Shown piece by piece: positions 1-8,515 of a DNA stretch of 42,252 nt (its first letter is position 1; each line of letters begins with the position of its first letter). The position numbers and the translations under genes are program-made. The notes under the pieces were generated by a model. The model was given only the letters and a program-made list of their open reading frames with translations. It did not search any database and was not told the origin of the DNA. The DNA comes from DTJG01 sp964532995 (lineage in GTDB: Bacteria; Ratteibacteria; UBA8468; B48-G9; DTJG01), in NCBI GenBank assembly GCA_964532995.1, contig CAZHJN010000015.1:1-42252 (forward strand), in the 5' to 3' direction.

Positions 1-2
1 AA

Positions 3-29
3 GCGGGGGCACACCCCCTGCACCCCCGC
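3..29. repeat. GC-rich inverted repeat beside tRNA-Arg
   Basis: A 7-bp perfect stem (positions 3-9 with 23-29) sits in a strongly GC-rich patch of an otherwise AT-rich window. It lies 3' of the minus-strand tRNA gene and could act as its terminator, but only two T residues follow the stem on the minus strand before the window ends, so this cannot be confirmed. Confidence 0.35.
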
Positions 30-45
30 AAATCGCTTGGCCCTG

Positions 46-119
46 CGCGCCTGGCGCGATTTGAACGCGCGACCTCTGGATTCGAAGTCCATCGCTCTAT
101 CCAGCTGAGCTACAGGCGC
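46..119 (-). tRNA. tRNA-Arg (anticodon TCG)
   Basis: Read on the minus strand, this folds as a cloverleaf. The acceptor arms GCGCCTG and CAGGCGC pair over 7 bp. The D-arm is GCTC/GAGC. The anticodon loop is CTTCGAA, closed by TGGA/TCCA, which gives anticodon TCG, read as arginine (codon CGA). The T-arm is CGCGC with loop TTCAAAT. The first base pair of the anticodon stem is a mismatch (A/G). The 3' CCA is not encoded: the bases after the discriminator G are CAGGG, so CCA must be added after transcription. Confidence 0.95.
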
Positions 120-142
120 AGGATATAAATTTTTGCAGTGTT

Positions 143-148
143 ATTATA
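143..148 (-). promoter_or_regulatory. -10 element for tRNA-Arg
   Basis: A perfect TATAAT reads on the minus strand 24 nt before the tRNA 5' end, giving a predicted start near position 136. No good -35 hexamer is visible at 16-18 nt; the bases there belong to a short tandem repeat. Confidence 0.45.
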
Positions 149-160
149 CCTCATTTTATG

Positions 161-186
161 TAATATCTGCATTTAATATCTGCATT
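161..186. repeat. Tandem 13-bp direct repeat
   Basis: Two exact adjacent copies of TAATATCTGCATT (161-173 and 174-186). They lie upstream of the tRNA-Arg -10 element, where a -35 or upstream activating region would be, and just beyond the 3' end of the next minus-strand gene. Confidence 0.8.
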
Positions 187-250
187 AAATTAAAAATTTC
201 GGGGAATGGTTATTGCGCCGGGATTGGTTGTGAGGTTAAGGATTGAATGA

Positions 251-1102
251 TTAATGTTTCTCTGACAGGATTGATGAAAGCATTTCAACATTTTCTTTTA
301 TCTGATCCTTTTGTTTCTGGAAAACACCGACGAGAATAAGGTCATTTTTTTTAATGTTTTCTGCAGCAAATTTCAGTGCAGAATAAATTTCGTTTTTATT
401 ATGAGATAATCTTCCTGCTCCAAAAATTTTATAGGCAACACAGGGCTTGTTAACCTTTTTAATCACCCGACACATTTTGGACGGGTCAGACATATCGAAA
501 ATTTCTCCATGCGAGCCTTTTATTACCGTGAGTTCTTTTTTCCCTCTACCTGTCAGATTATAGAAACAGGTAAGATAGAAATCAACATCCCAGTTTTCTT
601 CTTCAGCCATTTCAATAAATTCTGGTTGATGAGAAGCCATCCCTGTCAGGTAACCGGTGTCCCTTATTATTTTCAGATTATCTCTGACAATATGCTTTTT
701 CCCTTCCATCAGCAGCATATCAAGATGTCCTCCATGATGATATATAAATGTGGGTTTAAGTTTCGAATTGATAATGAGAGAAAGATTTGCCTGAAAACTT
801 GCAAATTCCGGTGCAGTTTGCGCAAACCAGTAAAATTCTTTTATGCGGTTTTCATTAAAGTATTCTCTGATTACTCTCAAAATATGTCTGTCTCCACGCG
901 CACAGAAAGCATTGATACCAAGTTGCTGGGCTCTGTCCCACGCTCTTTTTATTTCTTCGGCAGTATAAAAATCAAGCATTTCTTCGTCAAGTTCTTTTGT
1001 TTGATGAGAAAACCCGCTGAATGGATTGGAACCGAGGACGATTTTCGAAATTTTGAAGCCGAGAAAATCAACACGTGGAATCCTAATCTGGTGCTTTTTC
1101 AC
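251..1102 (-). CDS. TIM-barrel/aldo-keto-reductase-like protein of unknown function
   Basis: A 283-residue soluble protein with no signal peptide. The N-terminus has a strand followed by GSNPFSGFSH, and the alternating strand/helix pattern continues through FCARGDRHI, FYWFAQTAP and YHHGGHLDML to KIFGAGRLS. This resembles TIM-barrel proteins often named aldo/keto reductase-like in uncultured PVC-type bacteria. I do not see a confident aldo/keto reductase catalytic tetrad, so no reaction is assigned. Its start overlaps the end of the M14 peptidase gene by 20 nt, so translation is probably coupled. It is the last gene of the leftward run that begins at 7605, which suggests a cytosolic role in processing products of the secreted DUF4838 protein. 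The fold is moderately supported; the function is unknown. Confidence 0.7.
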   Translation of the reverse strand: MKKHQIRIPRVDFLGFKISKIVLGSNPFSGFSHQTKELDEEMLDFYTAEEIKRAWDRAQQLGINAFCARGDRHILRVIREYFNENRIKEFYWFAQTAPEFASFQANLSLIINSKLKPTFIYHHGGHLDMLLMEGKKHIVRDNLKIIRDTGYLTGMASHQPEFIEMAEEENWDVDFYLTCFYNLTGRGKKELTVIKGSHGEIFDMSDPSKMCRVIKKVNKPCVAYKIFGAGRLSHNKNEIYSALKFAAENIKKNDLILVGVFQKQKDQIKENVEMLSSILSEKH

Positions 1103-2249
1103 AGGTCTCCTTTATCAGTGCAATCGCAATGCTTTTTCCGATTTTCCTATAATCTTCATCGGTTAGTATAACACCCTTGCTTATGCCGTAGGGAACTTCA
1201 ATACATAATGCAGGTAATTTTAACACGTAGTTAAAGTAAGAGGTAAACATAAGTCCTGTCAAATTTTCAAAATTTCCAGCATGTTCACCTTTTCTAATGT
1301 AATCGACTGCAAAGTGTTTTTTCGCTGACTTCGCGATTGCATCCATAAATTGAACTTCCTTTTTTTTATGCAACGGAAGCCTTCCCTTGGATCTAAAAGG
1401 GAAATAAGCTCCATCTCCTTCTGCTCCACCAGGCGCATGGAAGTCCATACCTGCCAGAGGTTTACATCTTTCCAACCATCTCGCAATATCTCTTTGTATT
1501 ACAAGGGTTTCATACCTTAATGGTTTTCTTCCCCATGAGCGGTTTATATCAAAAGGAAAATAATCCTTGCCATACCTTCCTTTTTCAACACCATCAATGT
1601 TTGAAAAAGGTATCGCCCACACAAGGATATTTTTCTCCTTAACCTCCATGAAATATCTCAGAAGACCGTCAAGAACCCAGCTACCAGGGGTTTCTCCTGA
1701 ATGTTGCCTTGCTATGATATAGATTCCTGGTTTCCCACAGCCAGAAAAAGAATAATCATTTGCAAGTCTGATTATCGGTCTATTCTCTGTGCTAACTCCG
1801 ATTATGTCCTTTTTCCAGTATCCTTTTGCTTCTTTCAGCAGATTTTCGAGCTCAGGAATTCCATATGGATAGCAGAGAGCAATATCATTTATTCTTCCTG
1901 GATTTTTCAAAATCCATGAAACCAGATATCTCCCATCAGGAAGTTTTTGAAATCTATAAGTGTTATCCATCCTTTCCCATCTTCCAGAGTCCTTCTTAAT
2001 AACAGGAAGGATGTTTTGAAGATTAGTGTTACCCATCAACATATTATAGGAATGCTTCAGTACCAGCTTTATTTCCTTTAACATCCTTCTGGTTTCAATC
2101 CTGAAGCAAAACCATAACGACTGTGAACCATCTTCAGGCGATGAAGCAAAGTAAACACTTGCTGAATCCTTTTCTTCTTCAACTGATATAGCGCACGCAT
2201 TTCCATAAGGAATATCTGTTCTGACTTCGATCGTTTTTTTCTTTACCAT
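1083..2249 (-). CDS. M14 zinc carboxypeptidase, cytosolic carboxypeptidase (CCP/Nna1-like) type
   Basis: This 388-residue protein fits the M14 metallocarboxypeptidase family, in the branch with a beta-rich N-terminal domain before the catalytic domain. Zinc ligands are visible: HSGE (His183, Glu186) in a context like the CCP HPGETPAS motif, and His271 in the DFHAPGG segment. Glu351 in the CIEVPYG segment is the likely general base. The DINRSWG segment is also typical of the family. No signal peptide is seen, so it should act in the cytosol. Known CCPs trim C-terminal amino acids, often glutamates; the bacterial substrate is not known. It overlaps both neighbours (20 nt downstream, 7 nt upstream), so it is translated as part of the five-gene operon. 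The family call is firm; the substrate is open. Confidence 0.88.
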   Translation of the reverse strand: MVKKKTIEVRTDIPYGNACAISVEEEKDSASVYFASSPEDGSQSLWFCFRIETRRMLKEIKLVLKHSYNMLMGNTNLQNILPVIKKDSGRWERMDNTYRFQKLPDGRYLVSWILKNPGRINDIALCYPYGIPELENLLKEAKGYWKKDIIGVSTENRPIIRLANDYSFSGCGKPGIYIIARQHSGETPGSWVLDGLLRYFMEVKEKNILVWAIPFSNIDGVEKGRYGKDYFPFDINRSWGRKPLRYETLVIQRDIARWLERCKPLAGMDFHAPGGAEGDGAYFPFRSKGRLPLHKKKEVQFMDAIAKSAKKHFAVDYIRKGEHAGNFENLTGLMFTSYFNYVLKLPALCIEVPYGISKGVILTDEDYRKIGKSIAIALIKETCEKAPD

Positions 2250-3277
2250 ATCTTTATCTTTACCTGTTTCTTTTTTCCTGCGCTTTCGATTGCACCAAAG
2301 ACCATGGCAAGGCTTTTTATGTTGTCTTCAGCTGATGTCATTGGTTTTTTGCCTGTTTTTATACCATGCAAAAAATCGCGAATCAAGCCTCTGTGTCCTT
2401 CGCATTCATCTTTTCTGTCAGGGAATTTTATGTTGAGATCTTTTGTTTCTCTGGTAAATCCAGTTTTCCCGATTACCTTCTGCGCCTTAAAGCTGTCCAT
2501 TCCATCCCAGATGGCGCTACCATTTTCACAGATAAATCTCCAGTTTCCAGCCCAGCTTGTGTTCAATCCTTCAGCACACCAGCTTCCGAGATATGTGTAG
2601 ATTATTCCACCTGTCATTTCAAATATGGCATTTGCAGATGCTCCGTGCCTGTACCAGGAGCCTGCAGGATTCCATTCGTGACAGTACACAGAAACAGGAT
2701 CTGAAAGAGTGAGAAATCTTGCCATATCAAATGTGTGAATTGACATGTCAAGAAGCAGTACATGCTCCATCTTATCCCTGAAACCACCAAAGTGGGCACC
2801 TATATAAAACTCACTGTTAACTGTTGTTAATCCTCCAATTTTCCCGGATGAAAGAAATTTTTCCATGCCCCTGATGTAATTGTAATAACGTCTGTTCTGA
2901 ATCACAGCGAGAATCTTCTTCCTTTTTTCTGCTTCCTCAACCATTTTCTTTGCATGCTCCATGCTATCGGCAAGCGGTTTTTCAACAAGGACATGGCATC
3001 CATATTGAAGGGACTTCATCGTGGTTTCATAGTGGGCTTCAGGAGTGGTGCAGTTAAATACTGCATCGGGTTTTGTCTTATTCAGAGCATCAGTAAAATC
3101 TTTGCTTATCAAAGAGCCTTTGAGATTGAATTCTTTTGCTTTTTCTTCTGCTGCTGAAATGTTTATATCGACAAGCCCGACAATTTCAATTTCCTTTTCT
3201 TTGAGAGCAGGAATAAGCCATGCTCTGCTTATAGCTCCACAACCAACAAGCAGCACCTTTATTTTTGATGATTTCAT
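2243..3277 (-). CDS. Gfo/Idh/MocA family oxidoreductase
   Basis: A 344-residue NAD(P)-dependent sugar or inositol dehydrogenase family protein. The N-terminal Rossmann fold opens with VLLVGCGAISRAW and carries the family lysine in VEKPLAD. The C-terminal half is the usual open beta-sheet substrate domain, with MEHVLLLDMSIHTFDMARF containing the DxxxHxxD-like substrate-binding signature. It overlaps the M14 gene by 7 nt and starts 12 nt after the DUF4838 gene, within one leftward operon. Family members oxidise or epimerise sugars and cyclitols; here it probably acts on a carbohydrate released by the secreted neighbour. The substrate cannot be read from sequence. It is one of three family members in the window. 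Confidence 0.9.
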   Translation of the reverse strand: MKSSKIKVLLVGCGAISRAWLIPALKEKEIEIVGLVDINISAAEEKAKEFNLKGSLISKDFTDALNKTKPDAVFNCTTPEAHYETTMKSLQYGCHVLVEKPLADSMEHAKKMVEEAEKRKKILAVIQNRRYYNYIRGMEKFLSSGKIGGLTTVNSEFYIGAHFGGFRDKMEHVLLLDMSIHTFDMARFLTLSDPVSVYCHEWNPAGSWYRHGASANAIFEMTGGIIYTYLGSWCAEGLNTSWAGNWRFICENGSAIWDGMDSFKAQKVIGKTGFTRETKDLNIKFPDRKDECEGHRGLIRDFLHGIKTGKKPMTSAEDNIKSLAMVFGAIESAGKKKQVKIKIW

Positions 3278-3289
3278 TTTTAATTCCTT

Positions 3290-6200
3290 TCACCGTTTAT
3301 CCATTATGGTCCAGCCATCGGCCTGTGCAATTTCTCTCGGTATAACAAGCGAAGCAGGAGATTTTGCCCACAGCTGGGGCACCGAATAGAAATAAGGAAA
3401 GGAAAAACCATTGCCTTCAATCCTTGCAATTGTTCCATCTTCTCCTGGATTCAGTTCAATGGTGTATGTTCCCTGTTTGCTGATGTCCACTTTTCTGATT
3501 TTTGACTTTTCAGAAGGAAATAGTCCTGTGTAAACGGTCAGTATTTTATAACCGTATTTATCAAATACTTCAAGGTCAAGGCTCTTTGTTCCTTTCGGGA
3601 TATAAAAATAAGCTGGATGCTGTGTTAATCCATCCTGATTCAGAAAATAAGTATGTGGATGCGCTCCTGCGTACCTTCCTGTCCGAATATCAAAAGAAAC
3701 AGTTGTAAGAGAAGCAAGATTTCCACCATAACCCAGGCTGAAACGATATGTTCCGGATTTTTTTGCTTCCAGACTGACCTCAACAAGCTGGATTCTTGAA
3801 CCTGTATAAAGAGTGGCTTCTTTTGATGGTTGTTTTGTCATTGTTTCATCAACAATCTGAGCCCACTTTTTTGCCTTTGCGTCCCACCAGTCAACCCCAT
3901 ATTGAAAATCTCTTGCCCTGTAGTATGCATCATCAGGGTTATATGGCCAGAAGATTTTAAAGCCGATTATATCACCGGGCTGCCGGGCAACAGTCAGAAA
4001 CCTGACAGGTTTCTGATAGCCACTATTATAGACAAAAGGTGCATCAAAGGGAGTTGTTGAGTAATAATTGCAGGGACTTGGAAATTCGCCCTGAAATTCT
4101 TTTACGATAACAAGGTCATTCAGATCGACGTCAGATGCCTTCTTTCCATTTACAAGTACTGTATCCTTGAAATAGGTTACCGGTGTGAGTTTCCAGAAAT
4201 CAAGAACCTTATTCCACCATATTTGTGTTTCCTCTTTTGTATAGTGGGCGGGACCATTTGCATATTCTCCTGCGGCTTTTTTCACATCATAGACACCGAA
4301 AACCCTTCTTACCACGGCATGCATCGCAACCATATAAGACATCTGTCCTTTCCAGACATACTCCTTCATTTCCTGTGAAGAGGAATTGGCTTTTCCGGCT
4401 TCTTCAAGGTAATGGTAGTACCAGTACTGTTTAACATCATCAATTCTTCTTTTTGCGTCAGGCTCTTTTTCAGGATTGATTTTTCTGTCCGCTTCATCAA
4501 TCATCCTTATTGCTTTCGCCCAGGAATTTGGACCATTTACAGGTAGATTGTCAATGAGCATAAAATCATAGTATTGCTTCATTTCCTTCCATCCGCTACC
4601 AAATGCTTTTTGAAACCATCTGTCTCTTATGGCTTCAAGTTCAGGTAATGTCATCCTTGGGTTCCACAGGACTTTTGTCATCAAATAGTATGCCAGACCG
4701 TATTTGCCAAAATTGAAATCTGTTTCACAGGAAAGCGCTTTTATTCCAGCATTATAGGTTGCTCTTAAATCCTCAAGAATACTTTTTGATGATGCGCTCC
4801 ATGAGGCTGGAATACCCGCAGTCGTTGGATCGTGGTAATAAGAAAGGCTTATGATTCTGTAATCTCCCGACGGTTCGCGCGGAAGCATTACCTGGAACGC
4901 CTTTGCAAGGTCCATCTGTGTTTTGAAATTTTTCCATTTTCCCCAGCCCCGATTTTTTGGATAACTTGCTATCATCACCCTTATTCTGGGATCGAGATTA
5001 AAATTTGGAGGAACATCGTGATAATTATAACTGTACCCGCTGCTTCTTATCATTTCTTTTTTTGATTTTCCGGTTGATGTAAATCTTTTTTCCACCGGCA
5101 GAGAATCAATCCATTTATCGTATTCATGAAGAATCCAGTTTGCAAATCCAAAAACAGTATCTGATGCGGCCGAAGGATCCCAGATTTCATGCGGTTGATT
5201 AAGTCCATTGTATCCATGCAGGACGTATGGTTTTCCAAATTGTATTCCTTCTTTTTTGCAGTAATCAGGATACCAGTTTTTGTATCTCATATATTTATCC
5301 AGCACAGCATAGCCGCCGCCATCCTCAGGTTCATGTCCAAAAATAAAAACATCATCAGGATTCTTTTCAAAATGTTTTTCTGATTGTTTCTTCATTTCCT
5401 CTAAAATTACTTCTCTGACGAGTGGAACTGAAAGATCAAGATTTGCTCCTATTTCAAGCAGATTCTGTTCAACCCATTCTTTACCGTTGGAAATGTAAAC
5501 CTTTTCTGCCTGCGGTGTTCCATCAGGGTCGCTGTTAATCCACATTTCACCTTTGTTATTATCTGTTGCCTGTGGTCTTTCTGTGGAGAGTCCTATGTTT
5601 ATTTTCGGTACAAGAAAACCCTCAGTTACTTTATTTTTTCTCATTGCCTGAACTACCGCTCTGTGATAGCCCTGCATGGCATGACCTGGAAAACCAGGCA
5701 TTGATGAACCATAGATTTTCGCACCGATCGCCCATCTATACCAGCTGATATCCACAGTTTCGTCTTCAGGGTGAGGCGGTTTTTCCATGATTGTTCCGAC
5801 TCCATAACTCTGACCGCTTGTTGGCCAGAGTGCTCTGATGTAAAAACCGGGTCTTCCGGCTTTATTTATATTGAAGGTAAGTGGCTTTGTTCTGAAATCA
5901 GGTGCATGGATCCAGTTTGGTCCCATGCCTAAAATTTCATATCCGGTGCTTTCCATCAGGTCAACAGCGCCTGAAATAATTCCCTCCGGACCATTGGCTA
6001 TAATCAAAATTCTGTCTGACTCAGTTTTTATATAATACGCCTCTTTATGATTATAGGAATCAGTACCATCATTTGCCAGAGCCTTTTTTACGTCTGGATT
6101 ATTTTTGATTTGCTCGGTAGCTCCATTGATAATTAAAAGTATTATTCCCTTTGAGATGTCGTTGCTGCATTTTACTGGAATCGTTTTGCCCGTCATCTTC

Positions 6201-6439
6201 TTTACCGCTTCCTGGATAAACATAGCAGCTCGCCTCATTGTTGCTGATGGTGATGAATCATACCAGAGAAGTGGTTTTGAAAAATCAATATTGTAACCGG
6301 TATTCTTCCCCTGGTCATATTGAACTATAATTGAAGGAAGATTTTCCTGTGGAGTTGTCGGAGAAAGTAGAGTATAACCTGCAGCACCTGCTAAAAATGC
6401 CTGAGCCAGAAACATTCCAGCCAGATAGATCTTTTTCAT
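3290..6439 (-). CDS. Large secreted DUF4838 protein with alpha-glucuronidase-like N-domain
   Basis: A 1049-residue protein with an N-terminal signal peptide (MKKIYLAGMFLAQAFLAGAAG), so it should be exported. Residues about 55-180 resemble the small N-terminal domain found before the barrel of GH67 alpha-glucuronidases and many DUF4838 proteins (helix AAMFIQEAVKKMTG, then a strand and a GAVDLMESTGYE helix). Residues about 200-720 form the DUF4838/TIM-barrel-like core, with GYSYNYHD, LSCETDFNFGKYG and a Tyr-rich helical tail. Residues about 950-1049 form a beta-rich C-terminal module shared with the protein at 19313-21828. A glycosidase or glycan-binding role is likely from family context, but the catalytic residues are unclear. 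The linker at about residues 288-326 looks like a beta-hairpin insertion. It sits between a URO-D-like gene and a Gfo/Idh gene. Confidence 0.8.
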   Translation of the reverse strand: MKKIYLAGMFLAQAFLAGAAGYTLLSPTTPQENLPSIIVQYDQGKNTGYNIDFSKPLLWYDSSPSATMRRAAMFIQEAVKKMTGKTIPVKCSNDISKGIILLIINGATEQIKNNPDVKKALANDGTDSYNHKEAYYIKTESDRILIIANGPEGIISGAVDLMESTGYEILGMGPNWIHAPDFRTKPLTFNINKAGRPGFYIRALWPTSGQSYGVGTIMEKPPHPEDETVDISWYRWAIGAKIYGSSMPGFPGHAMQGYHRAVVQAMRKNKVTEGFLVPKINIGLSTERPQATDNNKGEMWINSDPDGTPQAEKVYISNGKEWVEQNLLEIGANLDLSVPLVREVILEEMKKQSEKHFEKNPDDVFIFGHEPEDGGGYAVLDKYMRYKNWYPDYCKKEGIQFGKPYVLHGYNGLNQPHEIWDPSAASDTVFGFANWILHEYDKWIDSLPVEKRFTSTGKSKKEMIRSSGYSYNYHDVPPNFNLDPRIRVMIASYPKNRGWGKWKNFKTQMDLAKAFQVMLPREPSGDYRIISLSYYHDPTTAGIPASWSASSKSILEDLRATYNAGIKALSCETDFNFGKYGLAYYLMTKVLWNPRMTLPELEAIRDRWFQKAFGSGWKEMKQYYDFMLIDNLPVNGPNSWAKAIRMIDEADRKINPEKEPDAKRRIDDVKQYWYYHYLEEAGKANSSSQEMKEYVWKGQMSYMVAMHAVVRRVFGVYDVKKAAGEYANGPAHYTKEETQIWWNKVLDFWKLTPVTYFKDTVLVNGKKASDVDLNDLVIVKEFQGEFPSPCNYYSTTPFDAPFVYNSGYQKPVRFLTVARQPGDIIGFKIFWPYNPDDAYYRARDFQYGVDWWDAKAKKWAQIVDETMTKQPSKEATLYTGSRIQLVEVSLEAKKSGTYRFSLGYGGNLASLTTVSFDIRTGRYAGAHPHTYFLNQDGLTQHPAYFYIPKGTKSLDLEVFDKYGYKILTVYTGLFPSEKSKIRKVDISKQGTYTIELNPGEDGTIARIEGNGFSFPYFYSVPQLWAKSPASLVIPREIAQADGWTIMDKR

Positions 6440-6507
6440 GATTCACGTCCTGTTATTACCTTCAAAATATTTTTTTCAGTTATTTTATATCTGATTCTTT
6501 CAAACTA

Positions 6508-7605
6508 TTACGAGTTGTTTTCAAGCCAATTTTCAAGTTCTTCGAACTCTTTTTTATCTTTGACAGCAATGCCATCATAGATAACATTCATAGGGTCAAG
6601 TTCCCTGTGAAGCTGCTTTATTATCTCGGGAGTCAGCGGTTGGGCAGAGTTTCCGAAAACATGAACCGCTTTTCCTGCTTTCTGAGCTTTTTTCAGAATA
6701 TCAAGCCACTGGAAATTTGGTTTTTGACCTTCTCCTGGCTGCCATTGAAAGATTCTCAGTTTTTTGATTGATAAAATATCATCAAGATGTGGCAGTGCAC
6801 CGGTTCCATCAAAATGAAAATAGCTGTAATCATAATATTCTATTTCTTCTTCTATGGCTGGAAGCACAAATTTTCTGAACATCACAGGACTCATCATACA
6901 TATAAAATCCGCCTGAACAACCCCAAATTTTTTCTCACAGTAGAAACCCGAATGTGCTGTACCGAGACCGCAATTATCAATGCCCGCATTATAAAGAAGT
7001 TCGCATATTAAAGGAAAATCTTTCCTCAGATCAAGCATTGCTCTTTCGATTGTTTCAGGAACATCACAGAGGTCCATACATAATTTTTCTGCACCCCTTA
7101 ATGCCAGCAGTGTATCTATGTTTGAATGTTTATCAATATCTGCCACAAGGTATTTCCCTTTTGAGTCCTTCAGTATCAACCCGGTGTATTCAAGTAATTT
7201 TTTGAAGGTTTCATTTTCTGAGTTAAATCTGAGGGGTAGAAATTTATTCCAGTTGTCTACGATAGGTTCAGCCCAGTTGGTGTGTTTGACATTCTCAGAA
7301 AATTTTAGTGTAGATCCATAAAAGGCAGCAAACTGGTCCGGTCCGAAATCCGGGGAGAAAGAGGGAATACTGTCTCCCAAAAATTCAACTGATTCTGCCC
7401 ACTGATTAAACAGCTCAATCTGCTGGTTCCACAGCCCATTGCATGCCCTGTAATATCTTAATGAGAACACTTCAGGAATCTGTTTTTCAGATCCTTCTTT
7501 TCTGCAGGTAGCCAGCAGAACCGGTCTTCTATAGAGTTCCTTATTCCAGAAGTGTTTCCATCTTACACAAGCCTGATCAAAATCCGGTTTATATTTTAAG
7601 ATCAC
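6508..7605 (-). CDS. URO-D-fold protein lacking the zinc-binding cysteine
   Basis: A 365-residue protein of the uroporphyrinogen decarboxylase / cobamide methyltransferase fold, visible in the late barrel strands (YFHFDGTGALPHLDDIL, IFQWQPGEGQ, AVHVFGNSAQ). Methyltransferases of this family bind zinc through His-x-Cys plus a distant Cys; here the segment reads HVFG, so Phe replaces the first Cys. A corrinoid methyltransferase role is therefore doubtful, and it may bind or convert another substrate. The start is GTG at 7605, preceded by AAAGGA at 8-nt spacing. It is the first gene of the leftward operon, transcribed away from thiM. Similar URO-D proteins are common beside Gfo/Idh and glycan genes in PVC-type bacteria. 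The fold is fairly sure; the function is unknown. Confidence 0.78.
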   Translation of the reverse strand: MILKYKPDFDQACVRWKHFWNKELYRRPVLLATCRKEGSEKQIPEVFSLRYYRACNGLWNQQIELFNQWAESVEFLGDSIPSFSPDFGPDQFAAFYGSTLKFSENVKHTNWAEPIVDNWNKFLPLRFNSENETFKKLLEYTGLILKDSKGKYLVADIDKHSNIDTLLALRGAEKLCMDLCDVPETIERAMLDLRKDFPLICELLYNAGIDNCGLGTAHSGFYCEKKFGVVQADFICMMSPVMFRKFVLPAIEEEIEYYDYSYFHFDGTGALPHLDDILSIKKLRIFQWQPGEGQKPNFQWLDILKKAQKAGKAVHVFGNSAQPLTPEIIKQLHRELDPMNVIYDGIAVKDKKEFEELENWLENNS

Positions 7606-7627
7606 TTTTTTTTCCTTTTTTTCTGGT

Positions 7628-7657
7628 ATAATTTAACATCAAACGCGAATAAGTCAA
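7628..7657 (-). promoter_or_regulatory. Candidate promoter for the URO-D/DUF4838 operon
   Basis: On the minus strand, TTGACT (7657-7652) is followed after 18 nt by AATTAT (7633-7628). Initiation near 7621 would leave the AAAGGA ribosome site and GTG start (7605) intact. The -10 matches only four of six consensus bases, so this is tentative. Confidence 0.35.
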
Positions 7658-7702
7658 GATTGTTTGCGGGTGAATGTTAGAATAAAATAATTGGGAGAAT
7701 AG

Positions 7703-8515
7703 ATGAAAACAGAAAAGAATTTTGCGGTATATGAAATTCTTCAAAAAATACGAAGCCAAAAACCGGTTGTACATCATCTGACAAACTGGGTGACGATCTA
7801 TGATTGTGCAAGCATCGTTAAGATAATCGGAGGTTCACCTGTGATGGCTCACGCGCCTGAAGAGGTGGAAGAAATGGTCAATATCGCATCCTCCCTTGTT
7901 CTCAATATCGGCACCCTCACGACTGATTTTGTTGAAGCAATGAAAATTGCGGTAAGGGCAGCAAATATCAGAAAGATACCCGTTGTTCTTGATGTCTGTG
8001 GAGCAGGCGCAACAAAACTTCGTGATAGAAAAGCATTTGAATTGATTGAATATTCTCATATTGATATCATCAAAGGAAACGCTTCTGAAGTTGCAAGAGT
8101 CGCAGGAGAAGACGTGAGGACAAAAGGAGTTGACGCAGGAGATGTCAGGAAAGATATACTTGCTATTGCAGAAACTCCGGCAAAAAATAAAGGTTGCACA
8201 GTTGTTGCAACCGGAAAAGAAGACATTGTTTCAGACGGCAATTCAACATATATTGTGAGAAATGGTGTTGAAATGCTTGCACATGTTGTTGGAACCGGAT
8301 GCATAACAACCTCGCTTGTGGGTACTTTTGTTGCTGTTGAAAAAGATTATGCATTTGCATCAATGTCAGCCCTTGCATGTTTCGGGATTGCATCTGAAAT
8401 AGCTCTTGGTAATTGCACCGGTCCTGCATCCTTCAAAGAGAAACTTTTTGATGTTTTGTATAATCTTGATGAAAAAAAGATTAATGAACTGATAAAGGTT
8501 GAAAGGACAAAATGA
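7703..8515 (+). CDS. thiM: Hydroxyethylthiazole kinase
   Basis: This 270-residue protein is ThiM, which phosphorylates the thiazole moiety (HET) for thiamine salvage. The family N-terminal signature is present as HHLTNWVTIYDCAS (usually HNITNYVTMNDCAN), followed by GGSPVMAHAPEEVEEM. The catalytic Cys is Cys200 in VVGTGC, the anion-hole motif of ribokinase-fold kinases. DIIKGNASEV is also conserved. The start is supported by GGGAG at 7693-7697, five bases before ATG. It overlaps thiE by 4 nt (ATGA). I see no TPP riboswitch upstream, so thiamine control through the leader is not evident. No thiD (HMP-P kinase) lies here; it must be elsewhere or replaced. Confidence 0.96.
   Translation: MKTEKNFAVYEILQKIRSQKPVVHHLTNWVTIYDCASIVKIIGGSPVMAHAPEEVEEMVNIASSLVLNIGTLTTDFVEAMKIAVRAANIRKIPVVLDVCGAGATKLRDRKAFELIEYSHIDIIKGNASEVARVAGEDVRTKGVDAGDVRKDILAIAETPAKNKGCTVVATGKEDIVSDGNSTYIVRNGVEMLAHVVGTGCITTSLVGTFVAVEKDYAFASMSALACFGIASEIALGNCTGPASFKEKLFDVLYNLDEKKINELIKVERTK

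Noticed and set aside
509..1171. Open frame of 220 codons on the plus strand opposite the TIM-barrel gene
   Set aside because: Phe/Lys-rich without family features, fully opposite a conserved coding gene and with no ribosome site.
7606..7702. TPP riboswitch upstream of thiM
   Set aside because: The spacer is only 97 nt, and neither the conserved CUGAGA nor the ACCUGA-type box is present.
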